Positions 48,894-58,276 of a stretch of DNA of 64,000 nt are shown here, piece by piece (positions within the stretch are counted from its first letter, which is position 1; each line of letters opens with the position of its first letter). The notes under the pieces are model-generated. The model saw only the letters and a list, made by a program, of their open reading frames with translations. It ran no database searches and was not told where the DNA came from. The position numbers and the translations under genes are program-made. Source of the DNA: Tenacibaculum sp. SZ-18. GTDB taxonomy: Bacteria; Bacteroidota; Bacteroidia; Flavobacteriales; Flavobacteriaceae. The stretch lies in contig NZ_CP019335.1 of the NCBI RefSeq assembly GCF_002813915.1, positions 68,888-132,887 on the forward strand. Reading direction: 5' to 3'.

Positions 48894-49871
48894 TTGAAAA
48901 AGTATAATTGGGCAATTTTAGGTTGCGGATGGATTGCGGAAATTTTTGCAAGTGATTTAAGAACATTAGATAATGCAGTGTTATATGCTGCTGCGTCAAG
49001 GAATATTGATAAAGCGAAAAGATTTGCTAAGGATTTTGGTTTTCAAAAAGCTTTTGGAAGTTATGAGGAAATGTTACAAGACGAGAATGTCGATATTGTT
49101 TACATCGCTTCTCCTCACAGTTTTCACTACAAACACACGATTATGTCGTTGAAATATAAGAAAGCGGTTATGTGCGAAAAAGCTTTTGCAATTAATAGCA
49201 AGGAGGTTAAAAAAATGATTAAAACGTCGAAACAGGAACATACGTTTTTAATGGAGGCATTTTGGACAAGATTGGTTCCAACGTTTCAAAGAGTTTTATC
49301 AATTATTGAATCAAAAGAGCTTGGAGATTTAAAAATGGTTCAATCTGATTTTATGTTTCATGCTCCGTTTGATGAACGAAGTAGGTTGTATGATTTAAAT
49401 TTAGGAGGTGGAGCTTTACTTGATATTGGTATTTACCCAGTTTTTACAGCCCTACAAACTCTAGGAAATCCAGAAAATATAGTCGCGAATGTAATTAAAA
49501 GTCCAACAGGCTCTGATCAGCATATTGATATTATTTTTGAATATAATGAAGACAGAAGAGCATATTTGAGAGCAGGATTTATGAACGATGCTCCAAACTT
49601 TTCAATTTTTCATTTTGAAAAAGGTACGGTCCAAATATCAAGAGAAATGAATTGTCCGATTTTAATTAAAACAGAGGAAGGAATTCAAGAATTAAAAGAA
49701 GATGATGGGGCAGGATTTGGATATTATTTTGAAGCTTCCCATGTTATGGAATGTTTAGATAAGGGCTATATCGAAAGTCCGATATTAACTAATCAATTTA
49801 GTTTAAATTTGATTCAAACTTTAGATGAGATTAGAGAAAAAATAAATGTAGTTTACCCTAATCATGATTAG
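48894..49871 (+). CDS. Gfo/Idh/MocA-family oxidoreductase
   Basis: 325 residues from a TTG start, which sits at the beginning of the Rossmann fold (YNWAILGCGWIAEIFASDLRTL); no upstream ATG gives a sensible front. The NAD(P)-binding motif is AILGCGWIAEIFA. The characteristic EKA (VMCEKAFAINSKE) and the C-terminal domain with AFWTRLVPTFQRV follow. Members oxidise sugars or related compounds; the substrate is unknown. It stands alone. Confidence 0.82.
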   Translation: MKKYNWAILGCGWIAEIFASDLRTLDNAVLYAAASRNIDKAKRFAKDFGFQKAFGSYEEMLQDENVDIVYIASPHSFHYKHTIMSLKYKKAVMCEKAFAINSKEVKKMIKTSKQEHTFLMEAFWTRLVPTFQRVLSIIESKELGDLKMVQSDFMFHAPFDERSRLYDLNLGGGALLDIGIYPVFTALQTLGNPENIVANVIKSPTGSDQHIDIIFEYNEDRRAYLRAGFMNDAPNFSIFHFEKGTVQISREMNCPILIKTEEGIQELKEDDGAGFGYYFEASHVMECLDKGYIESPILTNQFSLNLIQTLDEIREKINVVYPNHD

Positions 49872-49903
49872 CGTAAACTACATTTGAGTACAGGGATTAC
49901 TCG

Positions 49904-50803
49904 CTAAAAAACTCTTACAATGTTAAATCCAAATGCAATATCTCCGTTAGCATTACTAATAAATCCGGGTTCGTTTGTAGATTGTGCATTTGTAAATAAT
50001 AATTGAAATACATGTCCGCCAGTTTCTATATCAACACCAAAAGTATATGGATTGTAGTAGATTGATTTTGGGTGTCTGTTAAAATTATGCACATATTCAG
50101 CATTGAAACTAATACGCTTACTTAACTTTAAACGTCCCCCAATTCCCATAGCGAATTGATTGTGATTCAGTTCAAATGTTTCTTCTAGAATTTGTAAGTT
50201 CTCTCTAATATATGTTGGAGCTAACTCTAAAGATAGGTTCTTTGAAATTCTTCGAGATGCTAAAAATTGTAGTGCATAACTAAATCTATCTGCATCCTTT
50301 AAACGATAGTTGCTAAACTGACTATTGCTTAGTTCTGCATTAATATTTACAGTACCATATGCAGCTAAATTCATCGGAAAAGAACTTGATTGTCTAGCTA
50401 CTCTAACTTTACTTGCTAAAGCAACTGTTTTTTCAAAAGATTCTCTACTGATGCTAAATTGTATTCCATCAAAAAAACTATACAGTAATTCTATTTTTGT
50501 GTTTGCAAAATCCAAACCTAGAAAAGTATCCAAACCATCTTTTAAGGGGCCAAATCTGTGTGAAACAATTAAATATAATTCTCCTTTAGCGGCAATTTTT
50601 GTTGATTGTAAATTTCCGATTTTAAGTGTTTTGAATGCTGGCAGCTCAAACTGGGTTAGGTTTTTATCATTTTTATCTGTTGATTTTTTATCTTTTTTAG
50701 CTAAATCATCAAGCTCATCTAACAAATCATCTTGGGAAAGAACTGTTGATGTGCTAATAGACAAAACAAAGCAGAAAAATAAGGTTAGTCTTTTAAAATG
50801 CAT
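49904..50803 (-). CDS. DUF5777 family outer-membrane barrel protein
   Basis: 299 residues with a Sec signal (MHFKRLTLFFCFVLSISTSTVLSQ). The mature part starts with an acidic, Lys-rich segment (DDLLDELDDLAKKDKKSTDKNDKN), followed by a beta-barrel with alternating strands and a C-terminal Phe (GFNIVRVF). It fits DUF5777 in content and length. Last gene of a leftward operon (CxxCH lipoprotein, YceI, OB-fold protein, this). A role in metal, haem or electron transfer is inferred from the operon. Confidence 0.75.
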   Translation of the reverse strand: MHFKRLTLFFCFVLSISTSTVLSQDDLLDELDDLAKKDKKSTDKNDKNLTQFELPAFKTLKIGNLQSTKIAAKGELYLIVSHRFGPLKDGLDTFLGLDFANTKIELLYSFFDGIQFSISRESFEKTVALASKVRVARQSSSFPMNLAAYGTVNINAELSNSQFSNYRLKDADRFSYALQFLASRRISKNLSLELAPTYIRENLQILEETFELNHNQFAMGIGGRLKLSKRISFNAEYVHNFNRHPKSIYYNPYTFGVDIETGGHVFQLLFTNAQSTNEPGFISNANGDIAFGFNIVRVF

Positions 50804-51171
50804 TGGTTTAGTTTTAATTCGTTTAGTAAGTCGTCGTAGCCTATAATAATTCCTTTAATTTTTACAGTTTGACTTTCCTTAAGTTTTTGTGTTGATTGTA
50901 CATCAGTGAATTGACAAAATACCATTTCATCAATAATAATTCCTTCATCGTTAATAGAAGATACTTTTCCTTCTATTAAAACAACTTTACTGTTGAGTTT
51001 ATCAGCACTTTTAGATAATTTTAAAAGTAAATCTTTTGATGATCCTTCGAATGAAATTTCAATATCTTCTGTTGTATCAGCTTTTTTGAAAACATAATTA
51101 TATCCAAAAAAACCAACGATTAATATAAAGGAGACGAGAATAAGTTTGTTATAATTTTTCAGTAAATTCAT
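50785..51171 (-). CDS. OB-fold (tRNA_anti-like) membrane-anchored protein
   Basis: 128 residues. Start set at the ATG at 51171 (MNLLKNYNKLILVSFILIVGFFGYNYVF). One N-terminal membrane segment, then a small beta-barrel (DKLNSKVVLIEGKVSSINDEGIIIDEMVFCQFTDVQSTQKLKESQTVKIKGIIIGYDDLLNELKLNQC) of OB-fold type. Overlaps YceI by 23 bases and the DUF5777 gene by 19 bases, so the operon is tightly coupled. Confidence 0.65.
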   Translation of the reverse strand: MNLLKNYNKLILVSFILIVGFFGYNYVFKKADTTEDIEISFEGSSKDLLLKLSKSADKLNSKVVLIEGKVSSINDEGIIIDEMVFCQFTDVQSTQKLKESQTVKIKGIIIGYDDLLNELKLNQCILKD

Positions 51172-51682
51172 AGTTGATTTCAATAGTTACTTCTTGTGCA
51201 ATCTTACGTCGTAAAAGACTTGGTATTTCAATATTAAAATCTCCTGGAAGAACCACGAATTTGGAAACAAGAATGATTTTTTCTCCCACTTTAGATATAG
51301 TCCCTTTAGCTTCCATTTCTTTATCAATTCCCCGAATATTAAGTGTTCCTTTGATAATAATCTCTTTTGAATTTTCAAGTTCACTTACTTTAATATTTTG
51401 AACATATCCTCTAAATGTTGCTTTTGGAAATTCTGCTGAATCCATAAAGTTTTCATTAAAATGCTCTTGCATTAATGCCAGTCGAAATTTAAATGCACTT
51501 ATAAAAAGTTGTGAAGCGATTTTTCCTTCATTGGTTAAAATTGCACTTGTGCTTTTGTTTAACGCTTGTACAGGTTCGAAAGCTTTTACAGATGCTCTAA
51601 AACCGGTAGTACCAGTTCTGGTAAAATATTTTTGTGCAAATACTGATTGAGCAATCAGCATCAAAATAATTAAAAATCTCAT
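51149..51682 (-). CDS. YceI-family lipocalin-like protein
   Basis: 177 residues with a Sec signal (MRFLIILMLIAQSVFA). The YceI fold binds isoprenoid lipids in the periplasm. Conserved parts: GTTGFRASVKAFEPVQALNKSTSAILTNEGKIASQLFISAFKFR, ESAEFPKATFRGYVQN, and GTLNIRGIDKEMEAKGTISKV. The conserved FxSxV near the end is replaced by VTIEINYEF. Complete. Periplasmic. Confidence 0.85.
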   Translation of the reverse strand: MRFLIILMLIAQSVFAQKYFTRTGTTGFRASVKAFEPVQALNKSTSAILTNEGKIASQLFISAFKFRLALMQEHFNENFMDSAEFPKATFRGYVQNIKVSELENSKEIIIKGTLNIRGIDKEMEAKGTISKVGEKIILVSKFVVLPGDFNIEIPSLLRRKIAQEVTIEINYEFTEKL

Positions 51683-51711
51683 ATTATAGTTTCTTTTTTA
51701 TTGTTAGAATA

Positions 51712-52074
51712 TTAATTCTCTAAAAAATTATCAGCTTTCCATTGATCAATTATACTACGTGTTGCACTAGGTAATCGGCCTGAGGGTGGCATAAAATTGG
51801 ATGTACTATTAATACGATTTAATAAATTCCCATTTTCAGCTTGACTTCTAACTTGAGTATATGTATTTAACGATACTCCTGCTGCAGGAGATGAACCTGT
51901 GTGACATCCACTTACCGCACAACTGTTGTTAACTATATTTTTTATATCTTTTTGGTAGGTTACTTTTTGAGTAGGGTCGATCACCACAGGATTTTCGTTG
52001 ACGACTTCCGAAGTAGAACAACATACAGTTACTAAAGATAAAATTAAAAGTGATGTTAGACTAAGTTTTTTCAT
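51712..52074 (-). CDS. CxxCH lipoprotein, cytochrome c-like
   Basis: 120 residues from the ATG at 52074. Signal with lipobox VTVCC (Cys18 or 19) and a mature part with one haem-binding-type motif SCAVSGCHTG (C-x4-C-H, longer than the classic CxxCH) and a later Met-rich segment NFMPPSGRLP, which could supply the axial Met. Cytochrome-c-like lipoproteins of this length are common in Bacteroidota. The spacing C-x4-CH is unusual for haem c attachment. It starts the operon with YceI and DUF5777. Confidence 0.65.
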   Translation of the reverse strand: MKKLSLTSLLILSLVTVCCSTSEVVNENPVVIDPTQKVTYQKDIKNIVNNSCAVSGCHTGSSPAAGVSLNTYTQVRSQAENGNLLNRINSTSNFMPPSGRLPSATRSIIDQWKADNFLEN

Positions 52075-53214
52075 GATTTTTTGTTTGTAATTTATATATA
52101 GGGAGAATTGGAACTCTAAACTTTGTTCTCGGTAAGTATTAGTAAGTAAGGTATTTAATCTTAGGGTGGTGCATTTCATTTAAGAGCTCAGCATATGTTA
52201 ATATTTAAACGATTCTAAAAACTTTAATTATTAATAATGTCTACCTCTAATTTCGGATTTTAGTTCGAATAGAATAAAAACGAATATGCTGAGTCTTCGA
52301 GTTACACCTTAAATATTCAAGTGTTACTCTGGATTGATGGCTTGTTATATAGATTAAATTCTAAGTTTCATTTTGGTCTCAAATCCTAAGATCATTATTA
52401 ATGTCGTAGCAAATTTATTTTACTTACGAGATTTTTTATAATTAATTACAGTCAAGGGGAATTTATTTGGGTTAAAAGGGAAAAAAATGGTTTAAGTTTT
52501 TTGTTAAACATAGACCTTCATAGAAATTTATCCTTCTGAATCAAAGGTTTGAGTGTTGGTGAAATAATGTTCTATGTAAATTTCGTTTTGGTAATATTTC
52601 TGAACATCCAAGTCAATTTTTGGAGCAACATCAAAACCGAACACTAAATTCTATTTTACTTTTTGAATCATTACAAAAGTTTGCTATCTTGTTTTCACCC
52701 TAAGAATATTACGTAATTACTTTTATTCTATGATGTAATTAATCTTCAACAATAAATTAGTTTGTCATTTTAATTACCATTAGTCAGATAATGAATGATG
52801 AGAGCTGAACTTCGTTCGTGTGCCCTATTTCTAAATTAGGCAGTCTTTTACCATTCCTTACGAAGCACGGGTTGATTGAATGTTTGTGTGGATACTTTTG
52901 ATTGTTATATGTTTGTCAACTTCGTTAGTAATCATGATTTTTATTTCTGTAGCCTTACTTTTCGAAAACCCAACATTTGTTCTGTGCTTTAAATCACTGT
53001 GCAAATGAGTCATACAATAAATAGTTTAATAAAATTTATAGGACTTCTAATTTTGGAGACGAATAAATATTCTTGAAAGGAACTTTTCATGATAGTAAAG
53101 GAACTGGAATTAGCAGAAACTTTACTTAAAAACTCGTTATTACTATCGTTAAAAAATAATAGTTTCTGTTTAAATTAGAATATTTTAAAATAAATAGTGA
53201 TCATAAACTTTTAT
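52075..53214. other. Gene-poor stretch of about 1.1 kb
   Basis: No open frame here looks coding in either direction. The region holds short inverted segments such as CTTCGT/ACGAAG (52810-52870) and A/T-rich runs. No tRNA, rRNA, CRISPR or insertion-sequence trace was recognised. It may contain promoters of the leftward CxxCH operon, or decayed sequence. The lepA promoter lies at its right end. Confidence 0.5.
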
Positions 53215-53246
53215 TTGCTAGACACGGTGCAATTAGCGTATCTTTG
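53215..53246 (+). promoter_or_regulatory. lepA promoter
   Basis: TTTG (53215-53218), 20 bases, then TATCTTTG (53239-53246): a full match to the Bacteroidota vegetative promoter. The ATG follows 28 bases later. Confidence 0.8.
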
Positions 53247-53274
53247 CAAGTCATTAAGTAGGAATTAAGAACGA

Positions 53275-55071
53275 ATGAAAAACATTAGAAATTTTTGTAT
53301 TATCGCCCATATTGATCATGGAAAAAGTACGCTTGCGGATAGATTATTAGATTTCACGCAGACAGTAACAGAGCGCGAAAAGCAAGATCAATTATTAGAT
53401 AATATGGATTTGGAGAGAGAGCGTGGAATTACAATCAAATCACATGCAATTCAAATGGATTATGTTCACAATGGAGAACCTTATATTTTGAATTTAATTG
53501 ATACTCCAGGGCACGTAGATTTTTCTTATGAAGTTTCTCGTTCAATTGCTGCGTGTGAAGGAGCATTGTTAATTGTAGATGCTGCTCAAAGTATTCAAGC
53601 ACAAACTATTTCTAATTTATATTTAGCTTTAGAAAATGATCTGGAAATTATTCCAGTTTTAAATAAAGTTGATTTACCATCGGCAAATCCTGAAGAAGTA
53701 ACGGACGATATTGTTGATTTATTGGGTTGTGATCCGGAAGATGTAATTCCAGCAAGTGGTAAAACTGGTTTTGGAGTTGATAATATTCTAGAAGCTATTA
53801 TAGACAGAATTCCTGCACCAGAAGGAAATCCAGATGCTCCTTTAAAAGCATTAATTTTTGATAGTGTGTATAATTCATATAGAGGAATTGAAACATACTT
53901 TAGAATTATAGATGGTTCAATTAAAAAGAACCAAAAGATTAAGTTCATGGCAACTGGGAATGACTATTTTGCTGATGAAGTTGGAACTTTAAAATTAAAA
54001 CAGGAGCCAAAGAAAGAAATCAAGACTGGAGATGTTGGATATTTAATTACAGGTATTAAAACTGCTAAAGAAGTAAAGGTAGGAGATACTATTACAGATT
54101 TTGTAAATCCTACAACTGATAATATTGAAGGTTTTGAGGATGTAAAGCCAATGGTATTTGCTGGGATTTATCCGGTAGACACCGAGGATTATGAAGAATT
54201 AAGAGCTTCTATGGAGAAGTTACAATTAAATGATGCTTCCTTAGTATTTCAACCAGAAAGTTCAGCGGCATTAGGATTTGGTTTCCGTTGTGGATTCTTA
54301 GGTATGTTGCACATGGAAATTATTCAAGAGCGTTTAGAACGCGAGTTTAACATGACTGTTATAACTACTGTTCCTAACGTGTCGTATCATGCCTACACAA
54401 AAAAAGAGCCAGATGAGATTATTATCGTAAACAATCCGTCTGATTTACCTGATCCATCCAAATTAGATAGAGTAGAGGAACCGTTTATCAAAGCGTCTAT
54501 TATTACAAAATCAGATTTTGTAGGACAAGTGATGAGTTTGTGTATTGAAAAACGTGGACAAATTATTAATCAAACATATTTAACTCCCGAAAGAGTAGAG
54601 TTAATTTTTGAAATGCCGTTAGCTGAAATTGTTTTTGATTTCTATGATAGATTAAAAACAGTTTCTAAAGGATACGCATCTTTTGATTATCACCCAATTG
54701 GAATGAAGAAATCAAAACTTGTTCGTGTAGATATGTTACTAAATGGGCAATCGGTTGATGCACTTTCATCTTTATTACATGACAGTAACGCTTATTCGAT
54801 TGGAAAAAGAATCTGTGAGAAATTAAAAGAATTAATTCCTCGTCAACAATTCGATATTCCAATTCAAGCAGCAATCGGAGCAAAAATTATTGCTCGTGAA
54901 ACGGTCAAGGCTTTACGTAAAGATGTAACAGCAAAATGTTACGGTGGAGATATTTCTCGTAAGCGTAAGCTTTTAGAGAAACAAAAGAAAGGAAAGAAGA
55001 GAATGCGTCAGGTTGGAAATGTAGAAATTCCACAACAGGCTTTTATGGCTGTATTGAAATTAAATGATTAA
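53275..55071 (+). CDS. lepA: Elongation factor 4 (LepA), back-translocating GTPase
   Basis: 598 residues. A ribosome-associated GTPase. The G domain shows AHIDHGKST (residues 10-18), the switch I RGIT (about 48-52), DTPGHVDF (about 80-87) and NKVD. Domains II, III and the LepA-specific C-terminal domain with [23 protein letters not shown] and [49 protein letters not shown] are complete. Length is typical. It has its own promoter and is followed by a terminator. Confidence 0.97.
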   Translation: MKNIRNFCIIAHIDHGKSTLADRLLDFTQTVTEREKQDQLLDNMDLERERGITIKSHAIQMDYVHNGEPYILNLIDTPGHVDFSYEVSRSIAACEGALLIVDAAQSIQAQTISNLYLALENDLEIIPVLNKVDLPSANPEEVTDDIVDLLGCDPEDVIPASGKTGFGVDNILEAIIDRIPAPEGNPDAPLKALIFDSVYNSYRGIETYFRIIDGSIKKNQKIKFMATGNDYFADEVGTLKLKQEPKKEIKTGDVGYLITGIKTAKEVKVGDTITDFVNPTTDNIEGFEDVKPMVFAGIYPVDTEDYEELRASMEKLQLNDASLVFQPESSAALGFGFRCGFLGMLHMEIIQERLEREFNMTVITTVPNVSYHAYTKKEPDEIIIVNNPSDLPDPSKLDRVEEPFIKASIITKSDFVGQVMSLCIEKRGQIINQTYLTPERVELIFEMPLAEIVFDFYDRLKTVSKGYASFDYHPIGMKKSKLVRVDMLLNGQSVDALSSLLHDSNAYSIGKRICEKLKELIPRQQFDIPIQAAIGAKIIARETVKALRKDVTAKCYGGDISRKRKLLEKQKKGKKRMRQVGNVEIPQQAFMAVLKLND

Positions 55072-55080
55072 TATATATTT

Positions 55081-55110
55081 AACCCTAGGAGTAAAATTCT
55101 AGGGTTTTTT
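55081..55110 (+). terminator. Terminator after lepA
   Basis: AACCCTAG, a 10-base loop and CTAGGGTT with a run of T. Confidence 0.8.
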
Positions 55111-55159
55111 ATTTAAAAATAAATTCTATTTTTACAATCTAATTAAATTTTAAAAAACT

Positions 55160-55879
55160 ATGGAAAATTCTTTTAATTCATTTGATAATGATAGAGTATT
55201 AATCGCCCAAACAACCGATGCTGAAAGAGTAGAGTTTTATAAGAAAACATATGCTCACGTTGCAGGTGGTGTTTTATTATTTATTGTTTTCGAATTTTTA
55301 TTACAGCAAAGTGATGCTCTTGTAAACTTTATGTTTTCAATGACCCAAGGTTGGAAGTGGTTACTGTTACTCGGAGGTTTTATGTTAATAACTAACTATG
55401 CTGAAAGTACAGCTTTAAGAACAACAGACAAGAATTTACAGTACATGGCTTATGCAGGTTATGTTTTTGCAGAAGCATTTATTTTTGTTCCATTAATCGC
55501 GATTGTTACTAGATTTATGGGAGCGGAAGGTATGGCAGTACTTCAACAGGCTGGAATTGTCACCTTAACGTTGTTTGCGGGATTATCGGCCGTAGTTATC
55601 ATTACTAAAAAAGACTTCTCTTTTTTAAGGTCTGCTTTGACTATTGGATTCTTTATAGCAATCGGTTTAATCATTGGGGGATCTTTATTCGGGTTTAATA
55701 TGGGACTTTGGTTTTCAGTAGGAATGTGTGTATTAGCTGGAGGTTCTATTTTATATCAAACGTCTAATTTAGTACATAAGTTTACAACCGAAGATTATAT
55801 ACCAGCCGCATTAGGTTTATTTGCTTCTTTAATGCTACTGTTCTGGTATGTTTTACAAATATTTTTAGACAGAGATTAG
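55160..55879 (+). CDS. Bax inhibitor-1 / YccA-like membrane protein
   Basis: 239 residues with about seven membrane segments (GGVLLFIVFEFLL, WKWLLLLGGFMLITNYA, LQYMAYAGYVFAEAFIFVPLIAI, ITLTLFAGLSAVVIITKK, IGFFIAIGLIIGGSLFGF, LWFSVGMCVLAGGSILYQTSNLV, ALGLFASLMLLFWYVLQIF). It matches the TMBIM/BI-1 family of pH-sensitive calcium-leak proteins. The conserved Asp residues near the C-terminus (LFLDRD end) are reduced. Stands alone. Confidence 0.85.
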   Translation: MENSFNSFDNDRVLIAQTTDAERVEFYKKTYAHVAGGVLLFIVFEFLLQQSDALVNFMFSMTQGWKWLLLLGGFMLITNYAESTALRTTDKNLQYMAYAGYVFAEAFIFVPLIAIVTRFMGAEGMAVLQQAGIVTLTLFAGLSAVVIITKKDFSFLRSALTIGFFIAIGLIIGGSLFGFNMGLWFSVGMCVLAGGSILYQTSNLVHKFTTEDYIPAALGLFASLMLLFWYVLQIFLDRD

Positions 55880-55907
55880 TTTAAATTTACTATCGTTTAT
55901 ATATGAA

Positions 55908-55933
55908 AAAAGGCTCGAGAAATCGAGTCTTTT
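55908..55933. terminator. Bidirectional terminator between convergent genes
   Basis: AAAAGGCTCGA-GAAA-TCGAGTCTTTT. A-rich on the left and T-rich on the right, so it could serve the BI-1 gene and the leftward regulator gene. Confidence 0.75.
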
Positions 55934-55951
55934 GATTTTATATAACCTCAT

Positions 55952-56716
55952 CTATTGTTCAAGCCATTTTCTGAATTCAGCAGTTGTAGAAGAGCTGGTC
56001 ATAGGCTTTTCCTTACATCCAGATATTGTCAATAACAATCTGTTTTTAAAATGACTTTCAATGTTTTCTATGAATTCAATGTTGATAATTTCGCTTCTAT
56101 TGATCTTGAAAAATTTATCTGTATTTAATTTTTTAGATATACTCCCTAACGATTGAGAAATGGTGTGTCTTTTTCCATTGTAATCGGTTGCGATACAAAA
56201 ATCTCCAGAAGCCTCAATGAAGGAAATATCAATGACATTTAGCAGTTGTATTCCCTTACTCTTTTTAATCACAAATCGTTTTTTGAACGTTGTGTTTTCT
56301 TCTTTTAATGTAGATTTCAATTCATTAATTACTTCAGTATTCAAGTTGCCATAGGTTCCTTTTTTAAAAAGTGATTCGTATTTTTCCAAAGCACCATTAA
56401 ACTCTCTTTTAGTATAAGGTTTTAAAATATAAGCAATTCCATTGGAGTTAAAAGCTTTGAATAAATATTCATCATGTGCCGAACAGAATATGATAGGAAT
56501 GTCCGTATTGATAACATCGAATAAATCAAAAGAAATTCCATCTAATAGTTGTATGTCAGACAGGATTATATCATACATTTTTTCCTGCATAAATTGCTTG
56601 CCGTCCTTTATACTTCTGGCCCAATCGTGATTCATTTTATCCTTGAAATAGTCATTTAGATAGGCAGAAAGTTTCTGGTATGCAGGTATTTCATCCTCTA
56701 GAATAAGTATTTTCAT
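55952..56716 (-). CDS. LytTR-type response regulator
   Basis: 254 residues. The receiver domain has acidic residues ILEDE, the phosphorylated Asp in IILSDIQLLDGIS, and the Lys in ILKPYTK. A linker helix follows, then the LytTR DNA-binding domain (LLNVIDISFIEASGDFCIATDYNGKRHTISQSLGSISKKLNTDKFFKINRSEIINIEFIENIE). Partner of the adjacent LytS-like kinase (8 bases upstream). It probably controls the outer-membrane receptor operon it belongs to. Confidence 0.9.
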   Translation of the reverse strand: MKILILEDEIPAYQKLSAYLNDYFKDKMNHDWARSIKDGKQFMQEKMYDIILSDIQLLDGISFDLFDVINTDIPIIFCSAHDEYLFKAFNSNGIAYILKPYTKREFNGALEKYESLFKKGTYGNLNTEVINELKSTLKEENTTFKKRFVIKKSKGIQLLNVIDISFIEASGDFCIATDYNGKRHTISQSLGSISKKLNTDKFFKINRSEIINIEFIENIESHFKNRLLLTISGCKEKPMTSSSTTAEFRKWLEQ

Positions 56717-56724
56717 AGTATTAT

Positions 56725-57726
56725 TTATTCAATTAAGTTAATAATAGGAATAGTTACTTCAAATTTATTTTCTGTATTCACAACTGAAATCTCTTGATCC
56801 GATAATAATTGATATCTGGTTTTTAGGTTTTCTAAACCGGTTCCAAAGGATTCTTTGTTGTTTTTTAAAGAAGATTTCTCGTTAACTACAGTTAGCTCGC
56901 TATCTTTAATGGTAATTGAAGTTTTAACTGGTTTACCGTTTGGTTTATTATGTTTTACAACATTTTCAAGTAATGTTTGAATTGCTCCTGTAGGGATAAA
57001 TTTATCAGTTAAAGGTGATTGTTTATCAATTTGAAAATGATAATCTACTCCGAATCGAGTTTGAATTAGGAAAATATAGTTCTCAGCTAATTGTATTTCA
57101 TCTTCCAACTCCATAACTTCAGAATCTTTAGTTTTAATGAGGTATCTGTAAATTAGTGATAGTCGATTAATATATTCTTTTGCTTTTTCTGAGTCTGAAT
57201 CAATTAAACTATCTAATGTGTTCAAATTATTAAACAAAAAATGTGGATCTAATTGAGATCGTAAAAGTTTTAATTCATTTTCTTTTTGTTGCTTTTCCAT
57301 TTTCAAAAACTGAGTCTGTCCTTCATAAAATTTTTTAGTAAGTAATAAGGCAAAAGGAAAGGCACTATTATTGGTACCGATATTTATCATTTCAAATAGA
57401 TAATCTAATCCTATAGGATAATTATTCCAATCGTTTTTGCCCGACCAATATCCAACAGTATAATCTATAGTAGAGAAGAACACCAATATCAATATTCCTA
57501 TAAAAGTAAAAGAAGCGTATTGTTTAGTTATAATGAACTTTGGAATTAACCAAAATACATATGTAAGAATGATAGCATTTGTAGTTATTAATTCTATTGG
57601 AAAATCAAAAATGAAATCTACCATATAAGTCCCTCTATCATAATAATCGAAAAATTGAATTATGAAAGAGAAAGTGAAATATATAGCTAATATATATACA
57701 TCAGATTTGTTGATTTTGGTGTTCAT
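56725..57726 (-). CDS. LytS-like sensor histidine kinase
   Basis: 333 residues from the ATG at 57726. Four N-terminal membrane segments (ILAIYFTFSFIIQFFDYY, LITTNAIILTYVFWLIPKFII, FTFIGILILVFFSTIDYTVGYW, NSAFPFALLLTKKFY) are followed by a coiled linker and the His_kinase domain with LRSQLDPHFLFNNLNTLDSLI, then HATPase with LLENVVKHNKPNGKPVKTSI. It overlaps the gene at 57701 by 26 bases. Signals to the LytTR regulator. Confidence 0.88.
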   Translation of the reverse strand: MNTKINKSDVYILAIYFTFSFIIQFFDYYDRGTYMVDFIFDFPIELITTNAIILTYVFWLIPKFIITKQYASFTFIGILILVFFSTIDYTVGYWSGKNDWNNYPIGLDYLFEMINIGTNNSAFPFALLLTKKFYEGQTQFLKMEKQQKENELKLLRSQLDPHFLFNNLNTLDSLIDSDSEKAKEYINRLSLIYRYLIKTKDSEVMELEDEIQLAENYIFLIQTRFGVDYHFQIDKQSPLTDKFIPTGAIQTLLENVVKHNKPNGKPVKTSITIKDSELTVVNEKSSLKNNKESFGTGLENLKTRYQLLSDQEISVVNTENKFEVTIPIINLIE

Positions 57727-58276
57727 CAATTGGGTTTTTAAACAACATAATTGCATAACCTATTGCAGAAATTAGATACACGTAAATTAGTCTAGACGCT
57801 ATAAAACTTCCGAAATAGATCAACAAGGTAGCAATTATTATTAGTCCAACTCCAACTTTTTCAGTTTTGAAATAATTTAATGAAAGAAGTAGTAAACCAA
57901 TATTTGTATATCCCGGTCCTGTTGTGATAAACGGTTTCCAAATTGAAGGAAATTGGGATAAGTGTCCTGCAAATTCATTTCTGATTTCTTGTGTTGTTTG
58001 GCTCCACCAAATGAAATCTAATACACACATACCGATAATGGATACAATTCCAATTAGAAGAATTGGAGCTCCAATAAACGTGAAAACCGATTTAGGAAAT
58101 TGACCAAGCTGAGGTATTAGAAAAGCAACTCCTAATAGTAAGCTCCAATGAGCAAAATCTATAGGTTGTAAGGAATACACAAATTTATTTCCTTGAGCTA
58201 GTAAAATTTGTCCTAAACATTCAAAAAGTAATCCTAGAACAAAAAGAGGTTTATAGTTTATTAAATTATTAGTCAT
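57701..58276 (-). CDS. Membrane protein of the receptor operon, hypothetical
   Basis: 191 residues from the ATG at 58276 (MTNNLINYKPLFVLGLLFECLGQILLAQGNKFVY). Five or six membrane segments. No motif recognised. It overlaps the receptor stop by 8 bases (ATGACTAA) and the kinase start by 26 bases, so it is part of one operon and may couple receptor state to the kinase. Confidence 0.65.
   Translation of the reverse strand: MTNNLINYKPLFVLGLLFECLGQILLAQGNKFVYSLQPIDFAHWSLLLGVAFLIPQLGQFPKSVFTFIGAPILLIGIVSIIGMCVLDFIWWSQTTQEIRNEFAGHLSQFPSIWKPFITTGPGYTNIGLLLLSLNYFKTEKVGVGLIIIATLLIYFGSFIASRLIYVYLISAIGYAIMLFKNPIDEHQNQQI

Noticed and set aside
52800..52880. Short inverted segments CTTCGT/ACGAAG considered as an attC-like site or RNA gene
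   Set aside because: Arms are only 6 bases and do not align into a larger stem; no similarity to the 19076 repeat.
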